In this document: piece after piece, positions 27,610 to 37,316 of the stretch
Layout of the letters: every line of letters begins with the position of its first letter
Numbering within the stretch: the first letter of the stretch is position 1
Assembly (NCBI RefSeq): GCF_013403975.1
Contig: NZ_JABFDH010000006.1
Location: 124,001 to 188,000, forward strand
Direction of reading: 5' to 3'
DNA length: 64,000 bases
Origin: Winogradskyella ursingii
Lineage (GTDB): Bacteria; Bacteroidota; Bacteroidia; Flavobacteriales; Flavobacteriaceae
The notes under the pieces: generated by a model
The model's database searches: none
What the model saw: only the letters and a program-made list of their open reading frames with translations
What the model was told of the DNA's origin: nothing
Translations under genes and position numbers: made by a program

Positions 27610-28767
27610 ATGGACAATAATTTTAAGATGGTAGCCAAAACCTTATTTGGCTTTGAAGATATACTGGCAAAAGAACTTACGCAACTCGGTGCCATGGAAG
27701 TGGAGAAAGGGGTACGTAACGTGAGTTTCGTGGGTGATAAAGGGTTTATGTACAAAGTTAATTTGGGCATAAGAACCGCTATAAAAATCCTGAAACCGAT
27801 CAAGTCCTTTAGAGTGGTCAAGGAAGATGACCTTTACAAAAATGTGAAAAACATTAAGTGGGAAGAGTATCTAAAATCTTCTGGCTCGCTAGCTGTTGAT
27901 GCGACGGTAAATAGCAAGGTGTTTACCCATTCGCAATACACTGCTTTAAAAACAAAGGATGCTATTGTAGATCGATTCCGGGATATATCTGGTGAACGTC
28001 CCAATGTAGATTTACGTTTTCCTGATCTTAAGATTAACGTCCATATAGACCGGCAGCGTTGTACCATTTCATTGGATACTTCTGGCGAATCGCTTCACCG
28101 ACGTGGTTATAAAACGGCAACAAATATTGCTCCTATAAATGAAGTTTTGGCAGCAGGATTAATCATGATGAGCGGTTGGGATGGACAATCTGATTTTATG
28201 GACCCAATGTGCGGTAGTGGTACTATTTTGGCCGAAGCGGCGATGATTGCCTGTAATATTCCACCCAACTTGATGCGAAAAGAATTTGCTTTTGAACGTT
28301 GGGAGGATTGGGATGTTGATTTGTTTGAAACCATTGAAGAATCCCTTTTAAAGAAAACACGCGATTTTCATCATAAAATATTAGGTTATGATAAGTCGCC
28401 TTCTGCCATTGCAAAAGCGAAAGAGAATATAAAAAATGCGCATTTGGATGAATTTATTCATGTACAGCACGAAGACTTCTTCAAAACCCAAAAAGCGGGA
28501 ACGGATAAGTTGCACATGGTATTTAACCCACCTTATGGCGAGAGATTGGAAAATTTAGATGTTGAAGAATTTTACGGTAATATTGGCACCACGCTTAAAC
28601 ACGGTTATCCAAACACTAATGCTTGGCTCATAACCTCAAACTTAGAAGCTTTAAAATATATTGGTCTGCGACCATCACGAAAAATTAAAGTGTTCAACGC
28701 TAAGCTTGAAGCACGATTGGTCAAATACGAAATGTACGAAGGTAGTAAGAAGGCGAGTAAACAGTAA
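27610..28767 (+). CDS. THUMP-domain rRNA (RlmL-type) methyltransferase
   Basis: This 385-residue protein has an N-terminal THUMP domain (residues about 5-150) that binds RNA and a C-terminal class I methyltransferase. Motif I is DPMCGSGTI at 198-206 and the catalytic motif NPPYGERL begins at residue 306, typical of N2-guanine methylation. It resembles the N-terminal methyltransferase half of E. coli RlmL/YcbY and B. subtilis YpsC, which act on 23S rRNA. The specific base is not resolved here. Monocistronic, with a clear promoter. Confidence 0.92.
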   Translation: MDNNFKMVAKTLFGFEDILAKELTQLGAMEVEKGVRNVSFVGDKGFMYKVNLGIRTAIKILKPIKSFRVVKEDDLYKNVKNIKWEEYLKSSGSLAVDATVNSKVFTHSQYTALKTKDAIVDRFRDISGERPNVDLRFPDLKINVHIDRQRCTISLDTSGESLHRRGYKTATNIAPINEVLAAGLIMMSGWDGQSDFMDPMCGSGTILAEAAMIACNIPPNLMRKEFAFERWEDWDVDLFETIEESLLKKTRDFHHKILGYDKSPSAIAKAKENIKNAHLDEFIHVQHEDFFKTQKAGTDKLHMVFNPPYGERLENLDVEEFYGNIGTTLKHGYPNTNAWLITSNLEALKYIGLRPSRKIKVFNAKLEARLVKYEMYEGSKKASKQ

Positions 28768-28913
28768 GTCTCATTAATTCCCCATAGGGAAAAACTAAAT
28801 GCCGAAGATTTAAAAGTTGTCACCTGTAGAGGGTTTTAAGGGTGATTCAAAAAAGCCAAGTAATAATTTTAGTATCTAAAAATCTTTGCGTTTCAGTGGC
28901 TTTGAAAGAAAAT

Positions 28914-29390
28914 TTAACTTTCCAATCCTTCTAACTGTAAGTTATAATCATACTGCAGATCCTCATGTAGTACGCTGATTTTCTTCTTAATGGAGACAAT
29001 CTGTCTATCGTAAAGGTTACTCAATGTTCTGTTGCGGTGAATGGATGGTTTTAGCTCATTTAATCGTTCGCAAAAGTAGAGTAGAAGCTCAACTTCTGTA
29101 GATTTCTTTAAAGAATACCTGCTGTAAACCCTAATCTGTCTTAGAATTTTTCGGATGGTTTTCTTCATGTAGAAATAGCTGTTGGTATTGATGCCTTCAA
29201 ACAATTCATCCAACGAAGATTTTACACTTGCGATATAACCATCTTCATCATGTGCTTCAAACAAAAGGTAGGTGAGTAGAGCTTTATTCTCTTTTTTAAA
29301 TTTCCCCAGACGTAAACACAATTCCAGTAGTTCCTCTTGGGAGTGGTGTTTGAGTTCCTTTTTTATAGTGACTATCGATTCGATTTTCAT
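28914..29390 (-). CDS. Hypothetical helical protein
   Basis: I do not recognise this 158-residue protein. It is very basic and almost entirely helical (segments EELLELCLRLGKFKKENKALLTYLLFE and a run of Arg/Lys-rich helices around 75-95, including RKILRQIRVYSRYSLKK). There is no signal peptide or membrane segment. The charge suggests binding to RNA, DNA or ribosomes, but this is only inference. Conserved-looking reading frame, standard codon use, monocistronic, next to the E1 gene. Confidence 0.6.
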   Translation of the reverse strand: MKIESIVTIKKELKHHSQEELLELCLRLGKFKKENKALLTYLLFEAHDEDGYIASVKSSLDELFEGINTNSYFYMKKTIRKILRQIRVYSRYSLKKSTEVELLLYFCERLNELKPSIHRNRTLSNLYDRQIVSIKKKISVLHEDLQYDYNLQLEGLES

Positions 29391-29468
29391 ACTATAAAAG
29401 TAACTATATTTTGAATTTTGATAGAATGAAAATTAAAATGAAAAAATAACTAGAGACAGCGCTAAAGT

Positions 29469-31880
29469 TTATCTCAACTTTGGATAATCCGTAGGGCTCA
29501 TTTCGTGCATGACATCATAAACTGTTTCAAAAATATCCTCAACTGAAGGCTTAGAGAAATAATCACCGTCTGTACCATAAGCTGGTCTATGAGGCTGTGC
29601 CGCCAAAGTTTTAGGTACGCTGTCTAAATATTGAAATGCATTCTGAACATTTAGAATTTGATCTAAAATATAAGCGGAAGCTCCACCTTTTACGTCTTCG
29701 TCAATAACGACACATCTATTGGTTTTTGAGATACTTTTTACAATATCATGATTGATATCAAACGGCAATAGGGATTGAACATCAATAATTTCAGCATCAA
29801 TACCAACTTCCTGCAATTCTTTTGCGGCTTGTTCTACCAATCGCAACGTAGAGCCATATGAAATCAGGGTAATATCTGCACCTTCGCGTAACGTTTCAAC
29901 TACACCAATTGGTGTTTTGAATTGACCAATATTGTTTGGCATTTTTTCTTTTAGTCGGTATCCATTTAAACATTCTACAATTAATGCAGGTTCGTCACTT
30001 TCAATAAGCGTGTTATAAAATCCTGCAGCTTTGGTCATATCTCTTGGTACAAGAACATGTATTCCTCTAATCAAATTTAGAATACCTCCCATTTGAGAAC
30101 CAGAATGCCAAATACCTTCTAGCCTATGTCCTCGCGTTCTCACAATCAACGGTGCTTTTTGTCTACCTTTTGTACGATAATGAAGTGTAGCCAAATCGTC
30201 ACTCATAAGCTGAAGCGCATAAAGAACATAGTCCAAATATTGAATTTCAGCAATAGGTCGTAAACCTCGCATTGACATACCAATCCCTTGACCAAGAATA
30301 GTAGCTTCCCTGATTCCAGTATCTGCAATCCTCAATTCACCAAACTTTTCTTGTAATCCTTCCAAGCCTTGATTCACATCTCCAATATGGCCTGCATCTT
30401 CACCAAAAATTAAGGCTTCTGGATAGTTAGAAAATAGGGCATCAAAGTTATCGCGTAAAATAATGCGTCCATCAACCAACTCGGCATCATCGTTATAGGT
30501 TGGATTAATTTCAGATTGATTTAGCGCCTTTTTATCCGATGAGCTTAGTAGGTGCGAACTGTATTTTGGTTGAATTTCCTTAATATAATTGTCAATCCAA
30601 TTTTTAAGATCATTTTTTGCAGAAAACTCTTCAGTAACTATATATCGTAATGACTTGCGCGCTGCGGACAATAAATCACGTCTAAATGGTTCATCTATAG
30701 CATTGAGCTCATTAGTTAATTTTGAAATAAACACACCATTTGAGCTTACTGAAGCAACTTTTTCTAAAATTGAAACAATTTCTCGCTTCTCGGCTTTTAT
30801 AGGATTAATGAAAGCGTTCCAAGCAGCTTTTTTACCGTCTCTAACGGCTTTTTTGAGGTCTTTCTCTATAGTGCTTAGCTCTTCATCCGTCGCTATATTA
30901 TTAGCAATCATCCATTGGCGCATCTGAACGTTACAATCGTACTCACGTTCCCATGCCAATCGATCTTCATCTTTATAGCGTTCGTGAGAACCAGAAGTAG
31001 AGTGTCCTTGAGGTTGTGTCAATTGCTGCACGTGGATCATCACAGGTACATGCTCCTTTCTAGAAATCTGTGAAGCACGTTGGTAAATATCTATCAGTTC
31101 AGGGTAATTCCAACCGTCGACTCTAAATATTTCGTAACCATTTTCTTTTTCAGTACGTTGAAATCCTTTTAATATTTCGGATATATTTTCTTTAGTCGTT
31201 TGGTGCTTTGCATGTACGGAAATACCATATTCATCGTCCCAAATGCTTATCACCATCGGTACTTGTAATACGCCTGCTGCATTTATTGTTTCAAAGAATA
31301 GACCTTCGCTTGTACTGGCATTACCAATAGTTCCCCAAGCAATTTCATTTCCATTGTTCGAAAAATTGGTGGTATCAATACCTTTTACATTTCTGTATAT
31401 TTTAGATGCTTGTGCGAGGCCTAATAGACGTGGCATTTGTCCTGCAGTTGGTGATATGTCTGCACTACTGTTTTTCTGTTCAGTTAAATTTTTCCAATTC
31501 CCATTTTCATCCAAACTATGAGTGGCAAAATGTCCTCCCATTTGTCTTCCGGCAGACATTGGTTCTTGTTCTAAATCAGTGTTGGCATATAGTCCAGCGA
31601 AAAATTGTTCAATGGTCAACTCACCGATAGCCATCATAAAGGTTTGATCACGATAGTAGCCCGATCTAAAATCACCATTCTTAAAGGCTTTGGCCCAAGC
31701 GATTTGTGGTACTTCCTTGCCGTCACCAAAAATACCGAACTTGGCTTTACCTGTAAGTACTTCCCGACGACCTAATAAACTACATTCTCGACTTGTCACC
31801 GCAAGTTTATAATCGCTTAGAACTTCAGATTTAAAGTCATTGAATGTAATTTCAGTTTTTGAGTCTGGGTTGGCCTTCAT
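29469..31880 (-). CDS. 2-oxoacid dehydrogenase E1, alpha and beta fused
   Basis: With ATG at 31880 the protein has 803 residues. An upstream TTG at 31931 adds 17 residues but runs through the promoter box at 31901-31908, so the ATG is preferred. The alpha half binds thiamine diphosphate (GNASTSEG near residue 190, and a HQLTQPQGHSTSGSHERY-like loop with phosphorylation-region Ser and His). The beta half begins near residue 470 with LVDGRIILRDNF and VFGEDAG-like FGEDAGHIGDV. Together they form the E1 of a branched-chain or pyruvate-type 2-oxoacid dehydrogenase. No E2 or E3 gene is adjacent. Substrate is not fixed by sequence; branched-chain is plausible. Confidence 0.88.
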   Translation of the reverse strand: MKANPDSKTEITFNDFKSEVLSDYKLAVTSRECSLLGRREVLTGKAKFGIFGDGKEVPQIAWAKAFKNGDFRSGYYRDQTFMMAIGELTIEQFFAGLYANTDLEQEPMSAGRQMGGHFATHSLDENGNWKNLTEQKNSSADISPTAGQMPRLLGLAQASKIYRNVKGIDTTNFSNNGNEIAWGTIGNASTSEGLFFETINAAGVLQVPMVISIWDDEYGISVHAKHQTTKENISEILKGFQRTEKENGYEIFRVDGWNYPELIDIYQRASQISRKEHVPVMIHVQQLTQPQGHSTSGSHERYKDEDRLAWEREYDCNVQMRQWMIANNIATDEELSTIEKDLKKAVRDGKKAAWNAFINPIKAEKREIVSILEKVASVSSNGVFISKLTNELNAIDEPFRRDLLSAARKSLRYIVTEEFSAKNDLKNWIDNYIKEIQPKYSSHLLSSSDKKALNQSEINPTYNDDAELVDGRIILRDNFDALFSNYPEALIFGEDAGHIGDVNQGLEGLQEKFGELRIADTGIREATILGQGIGMSMRGLRPIAEIQYLDYVLYALQLMSDDLATLHYRTKGRQKAPLIVRTRGHRLEGIWHSGSQMGGILNLIRGIHVLVPRDMTKAAGFYNTLIESDEPALIVECLNGYRLKEKMPNNIGQFKTPIGVVETLREGADITLISYGSTLRLVEQAAKELQEVGIDAEIIDVQSLLPFDINHDIVKSISKTNRCVVIDEDVKGGASAYILDQILNVQNAFQYLDSVPKTLAAQPHRPAYGTDGDYFSKPSVEDIFETVYDVMHEMSPTDYPKLR

Positions 31881-31900
31881 ATATGTAAATGTTTCTGTAA

Positions 31901-31908
31901 CAAAATTA
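31901..31908 (-). promoter_or_regulatory. -7 box TAATTTTG of the E1 gene
   Basis: Exact match to TAnnTTTG on the minus strand, about 20 bases before ATG 31880, giving a short leader of about 15 bases. It decides the start codon choice. Confidence 0.55.
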
Positions 31909-32033
31909 ATTAATTTAACAATTTTACGCAACTCATAAAACTGTTATAATATTGAATTATTATCAATAATATATCATATATATACATTATTATTCAATAA
32001 AATGTAAAAAATTAACTTTTCAATAAGAATTTG

Positions 32034-34874
32034 CTAATACCATTTTCGCCTAAATAGACCAAGAAGTACTTGTGGGTCTACTGATATGATGAATCGGATT
32101 TTTTGGTCGTAATTGGGTTGACCTATTTCCCAACCTAAATTTGAATAGATAGGAAGGTAAATTTCAAGATAGTCTTCAACTAAATTCAGTCGAATACCAG
32201 AATCATATACAAAATTGGCTGGACTGAATTTATTTTTTACCAAACCAACATCTCCATAGGCTTGAATGTAACGCCAGATTGAGGTGCTAAAATTTGCTGT
32301 GGTCATCCATTGATTGGCAAATGGTGTTTCTAATTGGGATTTAAAACCACCTTCAGTAATAATGAGCTGTTGACTAAAAAGACCTGCATCCTCAGAACGT
32401 CCTAAGTAATTAAGATCAAATAGATAATCCGTTGGTCTGTCTAAGGCAAAGCTGAAGAAATTTGAATTTGGATCGGTATCATTATTTAAAAATACACCAG
32501 CGAAAAACCTGAAATTTATATTTCTGTTACTCTTAGTAAGGTTTCTGATTTCGTAATTAACGGAAAATTTACTGAATTTTTGGGCAATCTGGAAATCTGT
32601 TGAAAATCTCGAATAATGAATAATGCCAGGATTCGCACGAGTATATCTTAAATTAAATACTCCATAATCCGGCTCATCAACCATGACAACAGCATCTTCT
32701 CCAATATCTCTTGAGATACTAACGTATCGTGCTGTCAGTGCGTCTACTCGGTCAGATCTTAAATCGTCATTATCTCTAAATCCCAATGTGATCGATGGCC
32801 TTATTCTTGTAAAATAGGCATCCTCGGCAAAAGATTGATAAGCTGTTGAAAGTCCATAAGTAATGTCAAAGAGACTCTTATTGTCTAGATTATGTGTATA
32901 AAACGCACTAAAACCTCCTGTAAATGATTTTGACCTCGTAGCGTATTGCGGTGAGAACTTGTAATTTAAGCGCTTGCGTAAAATTGTTTTATTATAAAAC
33001 TTAGCGCCGAGTGTAAGACCGTCATAAATATTATTGAATTCTACCAATGGCATTAAAAACAACTGATTGTAATAAGGGTCTTCAATATCTTTAAACAATC
33101 TGAACTGCAAAGGTTTGTTGTTTAAAAAGAAACCATTTACCGCTCTGTAATTATCACGCTGGTTAAATTCCCAGATTACATTGTTGTAATCTAAAATTAA
33201 ACGATCTGTAGAGTCTCGTGGAATGGTAAGGACTTTAGAGTCCTTTATGTTCTCAACCCATACTTTATCTATAATCGTATCATTACTTAATCTAAACAAG
33301 GAAACTGGCATGCGGTTATCTTGTTTGTTCTTTATGGTCAGGGTAATGGAATCTTGTGTAGTTTTAACGGACTGAATCTTGAAATCTATTTTTTTTCTTG
33401 AATTCACATAATCGGTAAAAAACCAGTCAATGTCTTTTTCTGTTTTTGATTTTAGGAAGCTCTCAAAGTCAGCGTGAGTTACAGATTGTAATTTATACGT
33501 TTTGATAAAATCCTTAAGAGAAGCATCAAAATCAATATCGTCTGCGAACCCTTTTAAATATTGAAGTCCGAGTCCCGCTTTATATTTTCCCGCAATGTTA
33601 GCATTGAATTTTATTAAAGAATCTCTAGAAGTTGTCAATGGCTGATCCTTATTTTTCCTTGCCATCTCCATAGAGTAGAGGAAGTACTGAAAATTAAAAT
33701 CCAAATCAGCTGCGTGAAATGCCCTAATGCCCCAAACATCTGCTAATGTACCGAGCAGTTTCATGTCTGGATAATAGGTTTCTACATACTTTATAAGCAT
33801 ATAGGTTTGGATACCCTCACTTAACCAGTGTTCTTTTCTTGGATTTAACAACAATACATTGTCTAGATATTTTTTTGTAGCCGTTTTTAGAAGTTTCAAT
33901 TCATATTGAAAATCATCAGGAAAAGGTCTCAAAAATGAAGGCAATTGATTAAGGCCGTACAAAGGGTTTCTATTGTAGTCTATTTGAGAAATGAGCAATT
34001 TACGATGCGGATACGATCCTAAATTTTCAGTTAGAAAACTAGTGATTCTATCTGTAAGAATAGCTTTGTCAGGTGCTGGTAAACCTTTCTCATTAATATT
34101 GGATACAACTATAAAATCATCGGTTTGGACTTGGCGATATCTCGGTAGTTTTCTTATTGATATATAAGTATCTACTCGATCTAGTCCGTAAAGCTCAGTG
34201 ACCACAGTTTTTTGTTCTAAATTGGTGTTGATATCGGCAATATCCAATTCCGAAGTGATTCTAAAATTGATGGGATGCTTAATTATGATAGAGATGTCGG
34301 ACCTGGGTACAAAAAGATCATCTAGATTTTTATTGCTGTAAAAGTGCCACTTGCCATCATAAACGGCAGGAGTGATGTACCAATGCTTTAATTCAAAATC
34401 TTGTGTTTCGGTAAAGCCATAATCCGTGAAGGTGGCATCGGGTAGAACTAAGGTATAATTAAGATTCAAGCGATAGGACTCACCTGGATTTAGTGGGTTT
34501 TTAAGTTGTACTTTAATGACATCTGGATGGTCTTTAAGATATTGGTATTCCAATCTGGTGTTGGCTTTGTTCTTTATGTAAGTCAAAAAAGTAAAACCAC
34601 GTTGCTCATTTTTTGCTAAATGAAATTTAGTGGTAAACTCTTCTTCGAACCGTTTGGCTAAAGGTGTAGATTTGGTAGAATAACTATTGTTCCAATCACT
34701 CAGGTAAATTTCAGATAAAACATCTGTAGAGGTGTTTTTATAAACAATGACCTGCTCAATGGTGATGGTTTTTGTCTGTACATCGACATCTGCATCAATA
34801 CCTATCTTATTCTGGGAGAATGCCAATAGGTGTAAGCAAGCGAAGCAAACACATATATATAGTTTTCTAATCAA
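32034..34874 (-). CDS. M1-like pseudopeptidase fused to an outer-membrane beta-barrel
   Basis: This 946-residue protein has a signal peptide (about 21 residues). Residues about 25-560 follow the M1 aminopeptidase plan: N-terminal beta domain, then a gluzincin-like helical domain. The third zinc-ligand block WLSEGIQTY (350-358) is kept, but the HExxH region reads KTATKKYL (330-337) and the GxMEN region reads YGLNQLP (306-312), so both catalytic motifs are lost. From about 600 the sequence switches to amphipathic beta-strands and ends in Trp-Tyr, as outer-membrane barrels do. It overlaps the nuclease gene at 34871 by four bases. Function unknown; a surface-anchored binding or processing protein is inferred. 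Confidence 0.8.
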   Translation of the reverse strand: MIRKLYICVCFACLHLLAFSQNKIGIDADVDVQTKTITIEQVIVYKNTSTDVLSEIYLSDWNNSYSTKSTPLAKRFEEEFTTKFHLAKNEQRGFTFLTYIKNKANTRLEYQYLKDHPDVIKVQLKNPLNPGESYRLNLNYTLVLPDATFTDYGFTETQDFELKHWYITPAVYDGKWHFYSNKNLDDLFVPRSDISIIIKHPINFRITSELDIADINTNLEQKTVVTELYGLDRVDTYISIRKLPRYRQVQTDDFIVVSNINEKGLPAPDKAILTDRITSFLTENLGSYPHRKLLISQIDYNRNPLYGLNQLPSFLRPFPDDFQYELKLLKTATKKYLDNVLLLNPRKEHWLSEGIQTYMLIKYVETYYPDMKLLGTLADVWGIRAFHAADLDFNFQYFLYSMEMARKNKDQPLTTSRDSLIKFNANIAGKYKAGLGLQYLKGFADDIDFDASLKDFIKTYKLQSVTHADFESFLKSKTEKDIDWFFTDYVNSRKKIDFKIQSVKTTQDSITLTIKNKQDNRMPVSLFRLSNDTIIDKVWVENIKDSKVLTIPRDSTDRLILDYNNVIWEFNQRDNYRAVNGFFLNNKPLQFRLFKDIEDPYYNQLFLMPLVEFNNIYDGLTLGAKFYNKTILRKRLNYKFSPQYATRSKSFTGGFSAFYTHNLDNKSLFDITYGLSTAYQSFAEDAYFTRIRPSITLGFRDNDDLRSDRVDALTARYVSISRDIGEDAVVMVDEPDYGVFNLRYTRANPGIIHYSRFSTDFQIAQKFSKFSVNYEIRNLTKSNRNINFRFFAGVFLNNDTDPNSNFFSFALDRPTDYLFDLNYLGRSEDAGLFSQQLIITEGGFKSQLETPFANQWMTTANFSTSIWRYIQAYGDVGLVKNKFSPANFVYDSGIRLNLVEDYLEIYLPIYSNLGWEIGQPNYDQKIRFIISVDPQVLLGLFRRKWY

Positions 34875-36139
34875 TTAGCAATTATAAATTTTATAGTTTT
34901 AAAATTCGGTAATGCTAAGAAATATAAACCGTTTTCCAAATCCGAAACATCAAAAGTTTGCAATCTATCTGTGTTCGTGGTCAAAGTTCTTATTGATTTG
35001 CCACTACTGGTATAGATTACGAGGTCTTGATTGAAGTATTCAGGAGAATCAACCAAAACGGTCAACTCTTTTGTATTTAAGGTTTTTTCTAATAGCAATT
35101 TTTTAGAAACGCTGTTATTTTCTAAATTAAGAAAAGTAGCATCCATTTCTAATGTTACAGTAACGGGAAGATGGTCACTAAAATTGTGCAGAGCATCCCT
35201 TATTTCAAAAGAAAATTCGGAATCTGTTGTTGCGCAATTACTCGAATTAATGGCACTGTTATAGCAGGAGGACAAACCGTTATTACCATACACTTGATAT
35301 GAATTTGCTACATATCTGACATTTGCGGTGCTCAGCATATTTTCTGAGGTGAGTATAAAATCAAACCGATCATCAAAACCACCACTTGTGCCACCCAAAC
35401 CACTTTGGGTTCGTGTAGATTGTGTAAAAACGTCTACAAAATTTGGATTATTATTCCAATCCCCAATTCTATTGGCAGGATCTACAAAAGTAATGTCATT
35501 AATTTCATCAAGTAATTCTTGAAAGGCCGCTTCCGTTGCTCTGTAAATGTTCAAATCACCACCTAGCACCACATTGGCATTTGCTGGCAACGTGTCTAGG
35601 TATGACTCCAGTTCCAAAACCATTTCAAAACGCCGTTGTTCATTACTAGGTCCGCTAGACGCTTTTAAATGACAGACAATAACATAGATTTCAACTGGGT
35701 TTGAAGATTGGTCAACAGTGTTTAGTTGTAATCGATAGACATTAAAATCCCTTAATTGCGTGGGTACAATGATCTGTTCTTCTATGCTGAATTTAGAACT
35801 GTCATAATATAGAAGATTCTGTAAATCATTCTGATCGCCTACATTATCATCTGAAGTATTGGATATATAAGTGGCCATTTCAAAATTTGAATTAATCGCA
35901 GTTCTAGTAATATTTAAAATGGTATTTGCTCCAGTTGAATTGTTGAGTTCACAAACCAAAAATAAATCCGGTTGGTAATCTGAAAGAATAAATGCCAAAT
36001 CGTCCTCCCGATTGGGTACAGTATCTTCCAACGGATAGTTGAGCAAATTGTAGAACATGACTTTAAAGGTGTCCTGGGCGGTACCATGGGTGATTGTAAA
36101 ACAAGCGGCCAATATAAAAATGAAACACTTCCTACTCAT
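34871..36139 (-). CDS. Endonuclease/exonuclease/phosphatase-family protein with T9SS sorting domain
   Basis: This 422-residue protein has a signal peptide (ends near HGTAQ), an EEP nuclease domain from about 25 to 330, and a C-terminal type A T9SS domain (SSGKSIRTL then FDVSDLENGLYFLAL). EEP residues: VCELNNSTG-type Glu in motif LFLVCELN, GGDLNIYR and the terminal FSDHLPVTVTLE (catalytic Asp-His). So it is likely secreted and attached to the cell surface, and cleaves DNA, RNA or phosphodiester/phosphomonoester substrates. It is the first gene of an overlapping pair with the pseudo-peptidase/barrel, so the two are translationally coupled. Confidence 0.9.
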   Translation of the reverse strand: MSRKCFIFILAACFTITHGTAQDTFKVMFYNLLNYPLEDTVPNREDDLAFILSDYQPDLFLVCELNNSTGANTILNITRTAINSNFEMATYISNTSDDNVGDQNDLQNLLYYDSSKFSIEEQIIVPTQLRDFNVYRLQLNTVDQSSNPVEIYVIVCHLKASSGPSNEQRRFEMVLELESYLDTLPANANVVLGGDLNIYRATEAAFQELLDEINDITFVDPANRIGDWNNNPNFVDVFTQSTRTQSGLGGTSGGFDDRFDFILTSENMLSTANVRYVANSYQVYGNNGLSSCYNSAINSSNCATTDSEFSFEIRDALHNFSDHLPVTVTLEMDATFLNLENNSVSKKLLLEKTLNTKELTVLVDSPEYFNQDLVIYTSSGKSIRTLTTNTDRLQTFDVSDLENGLYFLALPNFKTIKFIIAN

Positions 36140-36161
36140 AGGATTTAGGGCTTTTAAAAGT

Positions 36162-36851
36162 TTAGAAATTAGGGCTCAGGTTATATTCTTTATAGAAATC
36201 GTTAAGAATTTCTATCACTTCATCTGCAGTATCAACTATGTGAATTAAATCCAAATCCTCTGGACTAACATTATTATTTGCTTCTAGCAGAGTTGTTTTT
36301 ACCCATTCCATTAGTCCTCCCCAAAATTCTGTTCCAACTAGAATAATAGGAAACGATTCTATTTTATGGGTTTGTATTAATGTCATGGCTTCGAAAAGCT
36401 CATCGAGCGTACCAAATCCACCAGGCATTACCACAAAACCTTGTGAATATTTTACAAACATCACTTTACGCACAAAAAAGTAATCAAAATCCAAGCTTTT
36501 GTCACTGTCAATATAAGGGTTGTCATGCTGTTCAAAAGGTAAATCAATGTTCAATCCCACAGAAGTACCACCTGCATTATGAGCACCTTTATTACCAGCT
36601 TCCATAATTCCTGGACCTCCACCAGTAATCACACCATAACCGTGTTCAACAATTTTAGTAGCTACTTCTTCAGTGAGTTTATAATATTTATGATCTGGCT
36701 TTGTTCTGGCAGAGCCAAAAATTGAAACACAAGGGCCAATTTTGCTTAATTTTTCATAGCCATTTACAAACTCTCCCATAATTTTAAAAATGGCCCAGGA
36801 GTCGTTTGTCTTAATTTCATTCCAGCCTTTATGTTTTCTTTCTGTTCTCAT
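36162..36851 (-). CDS. LOG-family (TIGR00730) nucleotide monophosphate phosphoribohydrolase-like protein
   Basis: This 229-residue Rossmann-type protein shows the LOG/lysine-decarboxylase-like signature PGGFGTLDELFEAMTLIQT (about residues 142-160) and GGGPGIMEAGNKGA (about 78-91). These define nucleoside 5'-monophosphate phosphoribohydrolases, including cytokinin-activating enzymes in plants and some bacteria. The bacterial substrate is not certain. An arginine in the active-site loop (FFVRKVMFVKYSQGF) is kept. Transcription probably continues from the same strand as its upstream small membrane gene or starts alone; no linked gene explains its role. Confidence 0.9.
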   Translation of the reverse strand: MRTERKHKGWNEIKTNDSWAIFKIMGEFVNGYEKLSKIGPCVSIFGSARTKPDHKYYKLTEEVATKIVEHGYGVITGGGPGIMEAGNKGAHNAGGTSVGLNIDLPFEQHDNPYIDSDKSLDFDYFFVRKVMFVKYSQGFVVMPGGFGTLDELFEAMTLIQTHKIESFPIILVGTEFWGGLMEWVKTTLLEANNNVSPEDLDLIHIVDTADEVIEILNDFYKEYNLSPNF

Positions 36852-36964
36852 TTATTAATGTCTTTATATATTCTAAATCCACATATAATGGATTATTACT
36901 GATTTCTTAATTGCAAAGCGAACAAATTTAAAGCAAAATGAAAGAACTATTAGCCAATATACCC

Positions 36965-37002
36965 AAAAAATAAAGCGCATGGATTACAAAATCTATGCGC
37001 TT
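36965..37002 (-). terminator. Rho-independent terminator of the 55-residue membrane protein gene
   Basis: AAGCGCATGGATT at 36973-36985 pairs with the complementary arm ending AATCTATGCGCTT at 37002, one G-T pair, loop about three bases. On the minus strand a T-rich tail (36965-36972) follows directly. It lies about 20 bases after the stop of the small gene at 37025. Confidence 0.75.
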
Positions 37003-37024
37003 CTCAATATATGTTGTGTGTTAA

Positions 37025-37222
<198 letters not shown>

Positions 37223-37316
37223 CTAATTTAACAAATTATATGAACAAATAGTGAATTTTTTTCAATCGAGTTAAATAAAATGTTGAATAGGTCATTAACA
37301 AAATACCAATCCAAAG

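Noticed and set aside
28778-28791. TTCCC-CATA-GGGAA hairpin after the THUMP methyltransferase gene
   Set aside because: No T run on the plus strand and only five base pairs; not enough for a terminator.
31881-31931. Upstream TTG extension of the E1 gene
   Set aside because: It would run through an exact promoter box and adds unconserved residues; ATG 31880 chosen.
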